DNA of 64,000 nucleotides, taken from assembly GCF_021155765.1 (NCBI RefSeq), contig NC_060105.1, positions 13,673,001 through 13,737,000 on the forward strand, read 5' to 3'. A model generated the notes under the pieces. That model searched no databases and was not told the origin of the DNA. It worked only from the letters and a program-made list of their open reading frames with translations. Below, piece by piece: positions 33,590-44,924 of this stretch. The DNA comes from Diprion similis (lineage: Eukaryota > Arthropoda > Insecta > Hymenoptera > Diprionidae). Position numbers and translations under genes: made by a program. Position 1 is the stretch's first letter, and each line of letters starts with the position of its first letter.

Positions 33590-34580
33590 TTTGCGGGGTA
33601 AGTGATGGGATCTTGCAATACTTCAAGGCTACTTTTTACTGCCAATCTTTTGAGGGCTCGTACGATGCCGCCACAAGGTCCTTTGCCGTGCGAAGTTACG
33701 AAAAAGTTCCATTAATTCCGCGATGATTCCAAAATTTTCTTCGTGAAAACACAGATTGACAAATTCGTTTTTGTTTTTATATTGTGCACTAGCACCATCC
33801 GAAAAGTAAATGATCTCATGTATCCCTTGCAATTCCCGTTTCAGAAAGTTTAAAAATTTTCTTTGGAAAAGATGAACGATTAATTGCGATGTAATTTATA
33901 TGTTTCATTGTCAAGGTACCATAAACCACGAAAGGATGCAACGTCACCTGATCATTATTCTAATGAATGCCCTCAATTGCATCCTGAATTACAAAGGCGT
34001 AATTCTCTGCGACATCGCATACTACCAAGCATTTCCTTGGTTGTAATTTTTCTTTCAGTTCTCCAAAATATGCCAACTGTTCCCGAGCAATGAATGCATG
34101 CGTGCGTAGGGGTTGCAGTTATGTCTCAATTTTATCCAAGAAATTTTCTACTGCAACCTGAATAATTTCGAAATTACTCCAATCTACCGATATCCACTGC
34201 CTGTATGTCACAGTGTCTATTAATTCTGTCTCGAATACAAATGTCAGCTGTTTAATCAAATTTTCCACTCCTGGGCAATCTGCACATTCCGATAAATGGC
34301 AGGCCGTCGTTGCCGGAGAGCACATCATTCGAGCTAGACAATCTTTATAATTACTTCACTTACAAAAACATACGTTTGATATTCAAAGATTGTGGTGTTT
34401 TATTTGTGAGATGCGCTATCTTTGCACCGTCGATCAACAAATTTACATTCTCGTGAATTGTACACACACAAACGCTGTGAGCTCCGCTGGCGCCAGGAAG
34501 AACGCATTGTTTGGGTCTCAACTTACTGAATTTTGAGAAGCCAATCTTCAATTGTAAAAATTTTTCTCTGAACATACTGT
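33590..34580 (-). pseudogene. Decayed 'FSDGA/QYKN' family protein
   Basis: Minus-strand blocks, in order: KLRPKQCVLPGASGAHSVCV (34575-34360 frame); YKDCLARMMCS with ACHLSECADCPGVENLI (about 34350-34250); DTVTYRQWISVDWSNFEI; then LQGIHEIIYFSDGASAQYKN (33832-33629 frame) with NLCFHEENFGI; and, after a frameshift near 33705, FFVTSHGKGPCGGIVRALKR. I recognise this as a large uncharacterised family that is multicopy in invertebrate genomes and often lies near transposons. The SDG and HGK motifs suggest an enzymatic or transposase-like core, but I cannot name a function. Frameshifts and a stop make this copy nonfunctional. Confidence 0.65.
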
Positions 34581-34619
34581 TACAAAGGGTGAAATCACCC
34601 GTTTTACCTTCTTTTTAAA

Positions 34620-36900
34620 TGATCTAGTAGTCATCACAGATATAAAACATGTAAGACTTCTTACGTCACAAAATAAATAAGGCAGCTGCGCCAACCAACA
34701 TTATTGTAAAAACAGTCTTGTTTCGGACTTCGAACTATAAACATTATATCACTATTAAAAAGCCTTTTTACCAGCTTAATCTGATCGTGCCTTTCTTTGA
34801 GCCAGTCCTCTTAGCTCACGAACCCTTATTTTATTCAGTAACGCTTGCCCGCATTGCAATACGATAAGTTTCTTTTAAATTAATTAAAATCAGTCGTTTT
34901 TGTTTATGCTCCTTTTTTACGTCCTCTCGAACTGAAATATTGATTATTCCCTACTTAACCATAAAGTGAACTTTTTTAACGTGAAAACTGGGACGAAAGT
35001 GGCATATTTTTCCCCGCTCAATTTTTTTCCTCATTTGCAGAGTCTACTTTTGGACTTACTTCCCGTTAAATGCGGGAAAAATGATAGAATAATTACACGA
35101 TAGAATATGATAACGATGGCAATGACGATAATGATGATGAAAAAAGAATATTCTTAAGTTGGAGGCTTCGCCCTTACACTCCCACCAGGGCCTGCTGCTC
35201 TGGACCGGCTTCGAAAATAGACTCGAATGTTAGATTTAGAAAAAAAAAAATGAGATGAAGGAGAAATTATTGAACACAAAAAATTTTAAAAAAATATGCA
35301 ATTCTTACATGGGATCTCTGAGAGCCTAAAATTTTTTACGCTTTTAAATACGCTTGTATATTTTTTTTTAAATTTTACATTTTAATTTTGCTGTTATAAA
35401 ATTTGTAGCAGCATGAAATAGAAGCCCAATTCCAAAACCAAAGAAATCAAGATTTGAAGGGAAGCGTGTGTGGCGTTTTTTGGCATTTTGGGCAATTATC
35501 AACTTGGAACAACTTTTGAAATATTGAGTATAGAAAAAAAAATGTTTGATGAATTTATTTCACTCATAGAATCCGTTAAAAAAAATTCACAACAATCGAA
35601 AAGATCGATGGACAAAAGGTCTCCGGTTTGATGTGTTTTGACTCACAATCAGGTAAGAGATGACCCAAAGTGTAGTTTCTTACGTATTTTCCTGTATTGG
35701 ACTAAACTGTGGGCCATCTCTTACTTATGGCCATCTTACTCAGAATTACCCTAACTAATCGAGAAAACAGCGTTTCTTTCATAAAACAATTTCGGCCAAC
35801 GAAATTTTGGGACTTCGATAGCATCTCGAAAAGTGCTTTCTGTCGTTTTTAATACTCCAAGTACATACTTCGATACCATCATCAAGTTAAATCGGTTGCC
35901 AAATTAAATGCTTTAATAAAGTATCCATCAAGCAAAATCCATGGCTCAAACTATTCGAAAGTTGTGAACTTCGGTTCGAAAGTTAATTTTATATGCAAAC
36001 ATTTTTAGTGGCCAAACTATCATTTTACATCAAAAACTCAAATGATATTTTCGTAGAGAATTCAATTCTCTCAAAATGTTATTTATTTCAATTTCCTTCA
36101 TACTAACGTCTAAGATATCAATTATATATTCGTATCAAAACAAATGGTTTTTTTATATTACACTTAATTACCTAATGATACAGTAAAGTTATTACCTATG
36201 TAATATTACATCTGATACTGAGGAGCATTTCTATTACTATGATATTTCGTTACACAGTAGAACCAAGATCATCCGAAATAATCGGGATTGAGTTTAGTTG
36301 GGATTAACAATGTTCGGATAATGACACAGTAATGTTAGATGGGACGATAGAAAACTGCGAATGGACCTACTCGGATATTTTTTATCATAATATAGCATTT
36401 ATGTCATTTTAGGTTTGGACTTTTATTCATCAATCAATCGGAATTCTAGGAAATCTATCTAGAAAAATCCAATGTCCAGAACGAAGTTCGAATTTCATAT
36501 AAAGCTTGTGCCCTTATCTACGACGTTCAATGTGAAATTTCGACCGCTAGTGAATTCAAGAGTGGAAGGTGTACAACGAAATGGCTCAACGTAATATTCG
36601 AATGACCTCAATCTATACGTACTAAACGTCTAAAATCAATCACAATATATACATATACATGCTTCGAATATTTACTTATACTTAAGTGAGGTTCTTATAA
36701 GTAATTTATACTGATTTTTTACTAAACCTGTCGCTTATGGTTTTCCCGTTTGAAAATTGTTCACTGGGATATGGAAAAAAGGTTAACGATAATTAATATC
36801 GTGTTAAAGCTAATATTCATATCGTGAATAAAAAAATTATTCTTTAAAAATTTGATGGAAGTAGTAAAATGAAGTCGTAAATTACAAGTAACGTAATGTA
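34620..36900. other. Intergenic sequence, mostly featureless
   Basis: AT-rich sequence between the FSDGA relic and the 3' end of the helix-turn-helix gene. Only a probable pogo/Tigger terminus near 36254-36345 stands out (listed separately). Confidence 0.5.
36254..36345. repeat. Probable pogo/Tigger terminal fragment
   Basis: CAGTAGAACCAAGATCATCC followed by GAAATAATCGGGATTGAG and later GTTCGGATAATGACACAG resembles the terminal regions of Tigger/pogo elements, whose ends read CAGT-GAACCTCGATTATCCG. I see only one end and no coding sequence. Confidence 0.45.
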
Positions 36901-36993
36901 CGGAGAATCAAAGTATGAAGAAAAAAAAATATGGTGCTAGTGATCTTGGTGATATTTGTACAGGTAATATGCGCATAGCTTGGAATTTTGGGC

Positions 36994-39900
36994 CTAGAAG
37001 TTCCACATATAGGGTTCGTAGTTTAATGGATCTGGCTGCTCAATATGATTTGTGTGGGTGTTGGTCCCAACCATACAAGGAGGATAGGCAACAGCAGGGT
37101 TTCCCTGACTGGAAACTGAGGGTCCCACAACAGATTGAGCTAGTCTGCAATCTGATCTCTGCTGCATTAGTAGTCCCATAGGTTGCATGGGTTGTGAAAC
37201 GGGAGGAACTTGCGATTCTACCATAGGCAGTCGCTGTGGATGCGATGATGGATGAGGTGCAGACATGTCTTCCACTGGATGCATAATGTTAGGGCCTGAA
37301 ACATAAGTTGCCACTAGGTGGCAATTTGCAATATTGCATTAAATCATTTTGATTGGTAAGGAGACTAGCAAATATTGGTGACTCGTATTATACGATGTGA
37401 TTTTGTGCAGCCATACTTGAGACAGTGATTAATTTGTACCCAACATTTTTTGCATATATTTCAGTAGTGTTTCTGAAAGAACGGTCAAAATTTAGGGAAG
37501 TTCTTTATGCAGAGAATAAGCGGTGAAGTTTAGTATGCTGCATGACCAACTCTACCGGTAATTCAACTCCATCGGGCAGCAAGATCTTATTGTGGCATAT
37601 TTTCGTTTGCAAGGTAGAGGAGTGAAGTTACTCGAAACAGGGTATGATTCATCAAACTCTCCCACATCCACAGGCAAATTAAAATTACCTATGCTGGTAT
37701 GATGAACTGTAGCAGCTATTACTGATTGTTCAAATCACAATAAAAATGCTCTAAACCTTCCTGAATCTCTACATCAATTATTTAAAATCTGCTCTGCCCA
37801 AAAAAATTCGCATAACCTACATCAGATAACAGATCTTGGATTTGAAAGTGGAAACCTTTTTCTTTTTCCATTCCTGAAAACTTTCTTCTTTGAAAATTTT
37901 CGTTATGATATTACATAAATGTTCGTATCATAAATCATACATTTTCAATAGAAATAGACAGCAGTTCATATACATATGGTCAAAAAACTATACTTAATTA
38001 AAAAAAAAAAAACCCGATTTTTGAATCCATTTTTGAAATTACTATATTTATACGTAAATTTTATCTTGTATTTAAGTATCCCGTACTTGTTTTAAATGGT
38101 GCTTCAAGTATTCAATGTGACCAGAATAAAGTTTTCTTTAAAGACAATACTAAAGTTGTTGCATTTTTTTTTTTTTTTTGTGAAATTTACACCTGTATGA
38201 AACTGTTTCCGACTGTGGGTTTCTATAGATTGCTTAATTTAAAAACGATGTAAAAAACTTACTTGGAGGCTCATGGAATTGCATGGTGTTCTGTTCAGTG
38301 ATCATATTTGCTGGCTGGGGAATGACTTTCAATGGTGCCGGTTCTACTTTCTTCTTTCGAGAAGCCCGTTTTATTGTCTCATTAGTCGATTGTTTATATT
38401 TCTTATCACCAGAGGATTTTTTCTTTTTTTCTCCAGGTAGTTTTGGTTTATTAGGGCGATTACCGCTTGGTTGCCATAAATGAACAGTATGCACTGCATT
38501 TCCCTCTCTGTGAAATAACAAAGTGTTTCAATTACATAGATTAGGGTGTTGCAGCTTAAAAAAATTTTGATTTTTCTACAGGCCCATGCAAAGAATGCTT
38601 GCTTCTAGCCTAAAAAGAAGCCTCAACAAGGCTGAGTACTGTAACATCAGGTTGACGGTCAAATGCTGATGTAGAAAGATGTTGAAGGGGTGCTCATATA
38701 TATAATTTCATTTTTCACAAAAAATAGTTTTCGCACTCCCTAAAACTGGTACTACAGTGCTCGGTCTTTTTAAGACTTCCTTTTGGGATCAGAAGTATTT
38801 TTGCATGCGCCCGTAGGAAAATGGAAAATTTTTTAAATGTGAACCACCCTAATATAGATAGTTGCAATTAATTTCTATCAATTTCTCAAGATCGATCTTT
38901 ATTAGCATTTGAAATTTCTAAGATGTGAAAGATCAGATTATGAAGTGTAATTAGCTTGATTTAAATACTGTTCCAATTAATGAAATAGAAAACCATCCGA
39001 AATGGCATTGTTTACCCTTGTTTCTTTCCAAGTTTCCAACTGTGAATCCCAGCTTTGTGTAGCCGTTCTCTAATTGTATCGACACTACACCTCAAACCTA
39101 ATGCTGGTGCAACATATTTTGCTGCAGTCAAGGGGTGTTGAGTGGCCATTGCAATTATTGCTTCGTCCTGTTCTTTCGTTGTTATACGTCGTCGACCCTT
39201 GCGTTCTTTTGTTTGTACATTGCCTTCCTTGTGCCATCTTTCTAGCCATCGTTTTACCGTCCGTTCCTATTAGATGATATTCTATTTGATGTTACCGTAT
39301 ACAATCCACGAGTAAAAATAATAATCTTGATAAGTATTATATTGACATGCAAAATCTTTTTACAGTGCTTGTTTTGGAGTATGATAGCAACTTGATAAAA
39401 TAATTTACGCATTTTTAGACTGGAGAAATATACATATCCAAAAGTTATACTAAACGTTTAAAAGGTCTTGTATTATTTTCGGAAAATTCTTATCCGATCT
39501 ATCATTAATAATAATTTACCGATCTGTTGATAGCCAATGCTATGGACAAGGTTGACAGTCCTGCTTCCGACATCCCGATCATTCGATTCCTAATTTCAAC
39601 ACTAGTTTCCAGAGTACCCTTTGCTTTGCCACCTTTCTTCTTTCTATGCTTGAGAGATCTTTTATCTTTTTTCAGAGCATTTTCATTCAACTCTCCATCT
39701 TCATCAGATACATGACCATTGCTGATTGAATTACTCGAGTTTGAACAACTATCGATTCTCGAAATTTTCGCTTCGAGATGTGTTGGCGATAAATTGGCTT
39801 GAGATGCTTGCTGCTGCTGCTGCTGTTGATTAAGCCCTTCTGATGGCTGTTGGGATTGTTGTTGATGCTGTTGTTGTGGTTCAATATTCTGATGGTGGGA

Positions 39901-42809
39901 ATTATGTTGTCTGGAATGTTCTTGAATCTGCTGTTCTTGCAGTTGTTGTTGTTCTTGTTGAGTATGAAGTTCCTGTAGCTGTTGTTGACGCTGAGGATGT
40001 TCGTGAGTTACAGCATTGGGTTGCCCCTGTTGGCCAAAAATGAAATATTAATGATTAAGTTTTGGTGAATTTTGGATTAAAAAAGTTACACAGTGTCGGA
40101 AGAATTTCTATTCATTCGACGATTGTTTTAGAAATTTCCAGCTGATTATTTAGTTATAGTTTTTAAACTAAAAATAAATAAAATTCTATAATATTCCGTA
40201 ACAGATATTTGAGCAATCATTACTTGTACGATAAGAACAATCAAAGACCAAGTGATCAAATCTTTGGACAGCAAAGTTAATATTCAACCATTAATTTCCA
40301 ATTTAGTAATCATTACTTGTACGGTAAGAACAACCAAAGGCCAAATGATCAAATCTTTGGACAGTAAAGTTATATTCAACCATTAATTTCCAATCAATGA
40401 CCACACTTTGTTTCTATTGGGTGACATACAATTTACCAGAACTTGCTTCTTGCATGTGACTACTACGTTCTACAAGATGAATTAACCTGTAGTATTATAT
40501 TGTTTCGCATCGCTTTATGACTTTGCCAACAATACTTTGTTTATGTGAAAAAGACATGTGTTAATGATTTCATCAAGATGTGCGCTAATTACAAATCACT
40601 AACTGCTATGTTTAGAATGAGATATACATGGAAATAATGGTATTTATAAGAACACTAGTCGAACTATTTCTCAAAAGTTTCAACACTGTAATAGTATTTT
40701 TAGTTCTCAAACATGATTACTAATATATGTTTAGTTGTATTGAAATAGCGGTTAGTAGTTTTACAAAAGATTGTTCCAGCAAATTAAATTTCCGTATTCA
40801 AGCTGCAGTTGTTAATAAAATTTCAGTCACGAAAGATACTATGATAAAACACTAGTAACCAACCTGTGGATAATGATGGCTGCCTTGAACAAGATCCAGG
40901 GGCCAGTTCTGTGCAACATTGAGGACAGGATGTTGGTAGACAGGTTGCTGAGCGAGAGTGAGATCGCTACTGAATGGTATTGGACTCGCCTGTATAGCCT
41001 GACTAGATGTTTGTAAATTGTTAGTTTGTGGTTGCTGAACATTCTGCTGTGAAGGAAATACAAACGCAGGTTGTATACTGGGTTGTCTCAAGGCCTCGGT
41101 CGGAGCACCATCACCGATGTACAGATCTTTAGACTTGGTTTTCCTTGAAAGGGTTTTCCTTTTGTTTACAGTTGTACCTTTTTTCTCTTTGCTTCTTTCT
41201 TTGGAAGACTTTTTCCTTCCTAACTGTGTGCCAGTTGGCCGCCATACAGATTGTTGAATCACCACGCTATCCGCTTCACTGCTGGAAACATCGCAAGTGT
41301 ACCAAGCGATGGAAAGCTATGTTAAAACCCAGAAATAGAGTACCGTGGTAGTTACTTGCCGCATTTTCCAAATTATTATATGTTCTCTTATGCAAAGATT
41401 TCGTTATTCAGCATCAAAACAATTTCTAATTATGATATTCAATTATTACTAATTTTTCATAGATATGTATAAAAAGTTGTATTTTGTAAAATACATCAGT
41501 ATAGTACACGGGACAAAAATAAAAATGGCAACGCTAAAAAAAAAGATGATTATTTACAATTTGAGAAATATTACATTTCTCAAGTGATAGCATATTTGTC
41601 TGGTTGCACTCAGTATTGAGAGATGGTGCTCTGGCTTACAAGCAGTTTTATTGGTTCATAATTGGAAGAATTGCATTCAGTGTAGTCAAATTGGTATCTA
41701 CCATCTAAAATTATGCGTGAAAGTATATTGTTTCGACTAACAGTGATTACAACCAAAATCATTGTATATAAAATTACTACAAGCTTTGCAAAATAAGTAT
41801 TTACTTTAGGAAATATACATATAATATTGAAAATTTATTCAAGCTTACAAAGCATGAGCTTCAAGGATTGAACTTTCACAAAAAATATTTTTTTTTCTTT
41901 TTCAAAATGTAGTCAACAAAGCTGACCTCTTGAAAGTAACTGAGATTTCTCAATTTATGCTGATTCTGATTGAATTCAACTGTGATATTAGTTTCAACAT
42001 TTAAGTGCGCATCTGAGAAATTTGTAATTCGCCAGTTTTTGAGTCAAGTGAACTCTGTAAATGCTTTTAGGTGATTAGCTTTTTTTACAGTATTCAAATA
42101 ATCTGTTTCCACAAGACTGTATTAAGAGTGCAAATTTCTGTGCATCTTATAATAAGGATATCCTCTCGATATCGATTTCGCAATTTCACTTCTTCATTTC
42201 CAATTAGAAGTACAATTAGGTATGATAACAATAACTGAATCATTAACAGTCTACCAACCCTAAAGGAATTCTTTGCATATGCTTCCGTGAAGGGCTCCAA
42301 TTGTGTATTCCAGCTTTATGAAGTCTTTCTCTGACGGTATCGACAGAACAGGACAATCCCAGTGCTGGTAGAACAGCTTTCGCTGCAGTTATAGGTGTCT
42401 GTGTAGCCAAACGAATGATCGCTTCATCCTGCTCAGAGGTCGTAGCTCTTTTGCGGCCGCAACGTTCCCTTGTCTCAACAGTGCCTTCTTTATCAAAACG
42501 ATTGAGCCACCTCTTGACAGTGCGTTGCTGGAGAATAAAAAGTGACTCATGAAGGATTATCAAATTGAAAAATGATGTCAATAAAGCATTCGGAAATTTT
42601 TTTTTTTGAGTCATACAAAAGAGAAACAAAATCTTCAATTTTAGATTCACTGTCTTAAATTCTCTTCAACAAAAGTTCGTATATAATATACTTACAGAGC
42701 AGTTGACGGCTGCAGCTATTTCTCGAAGGCCCAAGCCAGCTTCGTACATACCAACCATTCGGTTTCTTAATTCTGGAGTAGTTTCGTGTACCCCTCTCGT
42801 TTTCCCCAT
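36994..42809 (-). CDS. Protein with duplicated Tc1/mariner-type bipartite HTH, no catalytic domain
   Basis: Seven exons, all phase-compatible: 42809-42696, 42527-42259, 41278-40864, 40026-39520, 39266-39016, 38507-38263, 37295-36994; 700 residues from ATG (MGKTRGVHETTPELRNRMVG) to TAG. Residues 1-128 form a paired-like Tc1/mariner head: HTH1 (LRNRMVGMYEAGLGLREIAA...RTVKRWL), a GRKR linker, HTH2 (DEAIIRLATQTPITAAK...CSVDTVRERLHKAGIHNW). A basic segment with VWRPTGTQLGRKK and a Q/P-rich stretch follow. A poly-Q/H linker leads to a second head at about residues 390-520 (IRNRMIGMSEAGLSTLSIAL...RTVKRWLERWHKEG, GRRR, DEAIIAMATQHPLTAAK, RERLHKAGIHSW), then a second basic segment with LWQPSGNRPNKPK and a Pro/Met/Gln-rich tail. 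No DDE/D core is present. It is probably a nuclear DNA-binding protein domesticated from a transposase. I cannot name an orthologue. The exon 3 acceptor could be 3 nt upstream (41281). Confidence 0.88.
39780..40026 (-). repeat. Coding poly-Q tract
   Basis: The 5' half of exon 4 of the helix-turn-helix gene encodes about 70 residues dominated by Gln and His, with mixed CAA/CAG codons and one run of seven Gln just before ASQANLSPTH. It links the first and second DNA-binding modules. Confidence 0.85.
40214..40398. repeat. Tandem 93-bp duplication in intron 3 of the HTH gene
   Basis: Two head-to-tail copies (about 40214-40306 and 40307-40398) share AATCATTACTTGTACG, GATCAAATCTTTGGACAG and TATTCAACCATTAATTTCCA, with a few substitutions and a 1-nt indel. 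It is noncoding. Confidence 0.85.
41400..42240 (-). other. Intron 2 of the HTH gene
   Basis: The 0.98-kb intron between the HTH2 exon (ending 42259) and the basic exon (starting 41278). It is AT-rich and holds no recognised feature. Confidence 0.6.
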
Positions 42810-42899
42810 TTTAGTGTTAGATTTTGTATTTCGCGTTTGCGGTAAGAAATTCAAACTAGAGTCCACCGTGACGTCACAAAGAAAATAAAACCACGTGAC

Positions 42900-43392
42900 A
42901 AGTGCCAGTATGTTTATAACTTGGTTATTAATATGGTAATTACGATGATTGAATGTTTTTATAATTATTTGGCTCGTTTAGAGTCCCATTCATGGTTCAT
43001 ATACACCTCTAAGCATTTTACGTACTGATTCATCTTGCCGTCTGTAACCTATTCAGTCAACAAATCAACGCTGTGTTCGCGTTATTTTCGTTCGGTGCAT
43101 CGACAATTCCAGCCAGCCGAAGATAATCCGGTTGGTTAACTGACCATTGATCATTTCCTCCATTTCACGTTCTGTAGAGCCTTGTCATGTGGACGTTTCA
43201 CCCATTAATACCTCTCTTTATTACACTGGCCAATATTATTACAACAAATTTATGAAGAACCACCATTTCTAGCGCAATGATTGCACGTAGACAGTGAAAA
43301 ATCTTCCTGTAATACGATTTCAACTGCAGAGTTCGACGAAATACTTTTGTCCGCTATCTACCGGTTTTGCCACCTCGTGTTCTCCCAATATT

Positions 43393-43433
<41 letters not shown>

Positions 43434-44500
43434 CTCTCTCTCTCTCTCCTTCTTCTTTCTCTATCTCAACTCCGTGCTTGCTCGCTCAAGCACTAATTAT
43501 TGTAAACACTATACTCGATAAATCTATGTTTACCGAGTATACAGACTAAAAATCATAGTACGTTGCTTCCAAGGGTATTTCAATCACACCCAATCATCTT
43601 CGCACTGTTAAATTCTGCCCGACGTTGCAACTTCAACACACCATCAATAACCATTCGATCGACTGTACCAGACTCGACAGGAGAAGTACAGTCTGTACTA
43701 TGAGTGACAGAATGATCATAAATTCTATTCGAAGGCAGCCTTCTTACACAACTTTCAGCAATTGACATAATCCTTCCATTACTTAAGTTCAGGTATGTCG
43801 AGTGTAAGTTACACCATGGAATATCGCTTGTATTCAATGATACGATATGACGACCGAATATCCTGGAGCAAGGTTATTCCGGGTTACGTCGGGAAAATTC
43901 GCGTATCTTCGCTGGAATTGTATTGACCCAGAATGCTTATGCACTCCCTTCAGCTCGCTCGCCGGCATGCCGGCATGCTTACGGTAATTCATTCTTTATC
44001 GTTCTAAGCTGTTACTGCAGGACCGGATTAACCGTAAGGCTGAAAAAGCTAGAGGCTTTCGAAATCTTTGGCCTTTCAATCTTCAAAATCAAATTTTCCA
44101 ACATTTGAATCCTCAAATTTTTTAACAGGAAGATATGAAAGCAGATGCGCCTGGATGTACCATGTTCTCATTAATTCAAACGTTGGTATCGCATTAAGAA
44201 TTTACCTGAGTTTGATGGTTACAAATTGCAGTGGAGAGAGGTGTTTCGTAACGAGGTCATTAGTAACGAGGGTATAAAAATGTCTTGCGTTTTAACACAT
44301 CGCAAGAAAATCTTGATGCGTTGATATCTCTGTTGAGCATAGAGAGTGAAATTGTTCGTAGTTTGAACTTTAAGAATGATACACATGATTTTGCCAGTGT
44401 TAAGGCGTAACAAAAATGAAATATAAATACCCAACTTCACAATAAAAATGTGTTTTCTTGTGCAATTTGATTTTATACGGGTACTCAAATTTAACCTCCT
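42900..44500. other. Upstream region of the HTH gene
   Basis: Intergenic sequence presumed to include the promoter of the minus-strand helix-turn-helix gene. Apart from the CT microsatellite at 43392-43448 I see no gene, TATA box or repeat that I can support. Confidence 0.45.
43392..43448. repeat. CT microsatellite
   Basis: About 57 bases of (TC)n with two interruptions (CCC and GC). It produces artefactual Ser/Leu-repeat open frames in all three plus frames. Confidence 0.97.
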
Positions 44501-44533
44501 GCCCGGTCATGTAGTTTTTTTTTACTATGACGG

Positions 44534-44765
44534 TGCCGGCCAACATGGACGATTTCGTTTTGGGCTGTTTTTGCCTCAGTTGGAGCTTTTAAAAAATTTC
44601 CAGAAAATTCAAGTATTCGGATTCAAGTTGGACTCAATATTCCAATAGTTTGCGTAACGAAATTTTCAATTACTTAATTAATAGAAACTGTCAAATAATG
44701 AAAGACTCCCGAGACACCGGTCAGTGAGAAACTCAGGGTGGTCAATATCGTCCATGTTGGCCGGT
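44534..44765. repeat. Short inverted-repeat pair around GCCGGCCAACATGGACGAT
   Basis: GCCGGCCAACATGGACGAT at 44535-44553 and its complement ATCGTCCATGTTGGCCGG at 44747-44764 bound about 195 bases of noncoding sequence. It is probably a small MITE; no clear target duplication is visible. Confidence 0.55.
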
Positions 44766-44924
44766 GGAGGGTTGATTACATAAGAAAAATATTGTAATAA
44801 AACTGTTTTTCTTGACCGTAGTCGGTTTAATTATCTGTCACCACTTTTTGAATTAAAACTATCAGATCAATTTGCAGGACCTACATTCGCCCTATTTTTG
44901 CAGAGCAGCTTTATAGGGGGTAGT

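Larger units (their letters stand above)
38263..42809 (-). repeat. Intragenic duplication of a three-exon block
   Basis: Within the helix-turn-helix gene, block 1 (exons 42809-42696, 42527-42259, 41278-40864) and block 2 (exons 40026-39520, 39266-39016, 38507-38263) have the same content in the same order: HTH1 exon, HTH2 exon, basic W-P-x-G exon. Intron phases match too: 0 between HTH1 and HTH2, and 2 between HTH2 and the basic exon. The two HTH2 exons are plainly homologous (for example TVKRWL, EQDEAII, CSVDT-RERLHKAGIH in both). This is best explained by a tandem duplication of genomic DNA after intron gain. Confidence 0.85.

Noticed and set aside
43281..43549. Three overlapping Ser/Leu-repeat open frames
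   Set aside because: They are translations of the CT microsatellite in three frames.
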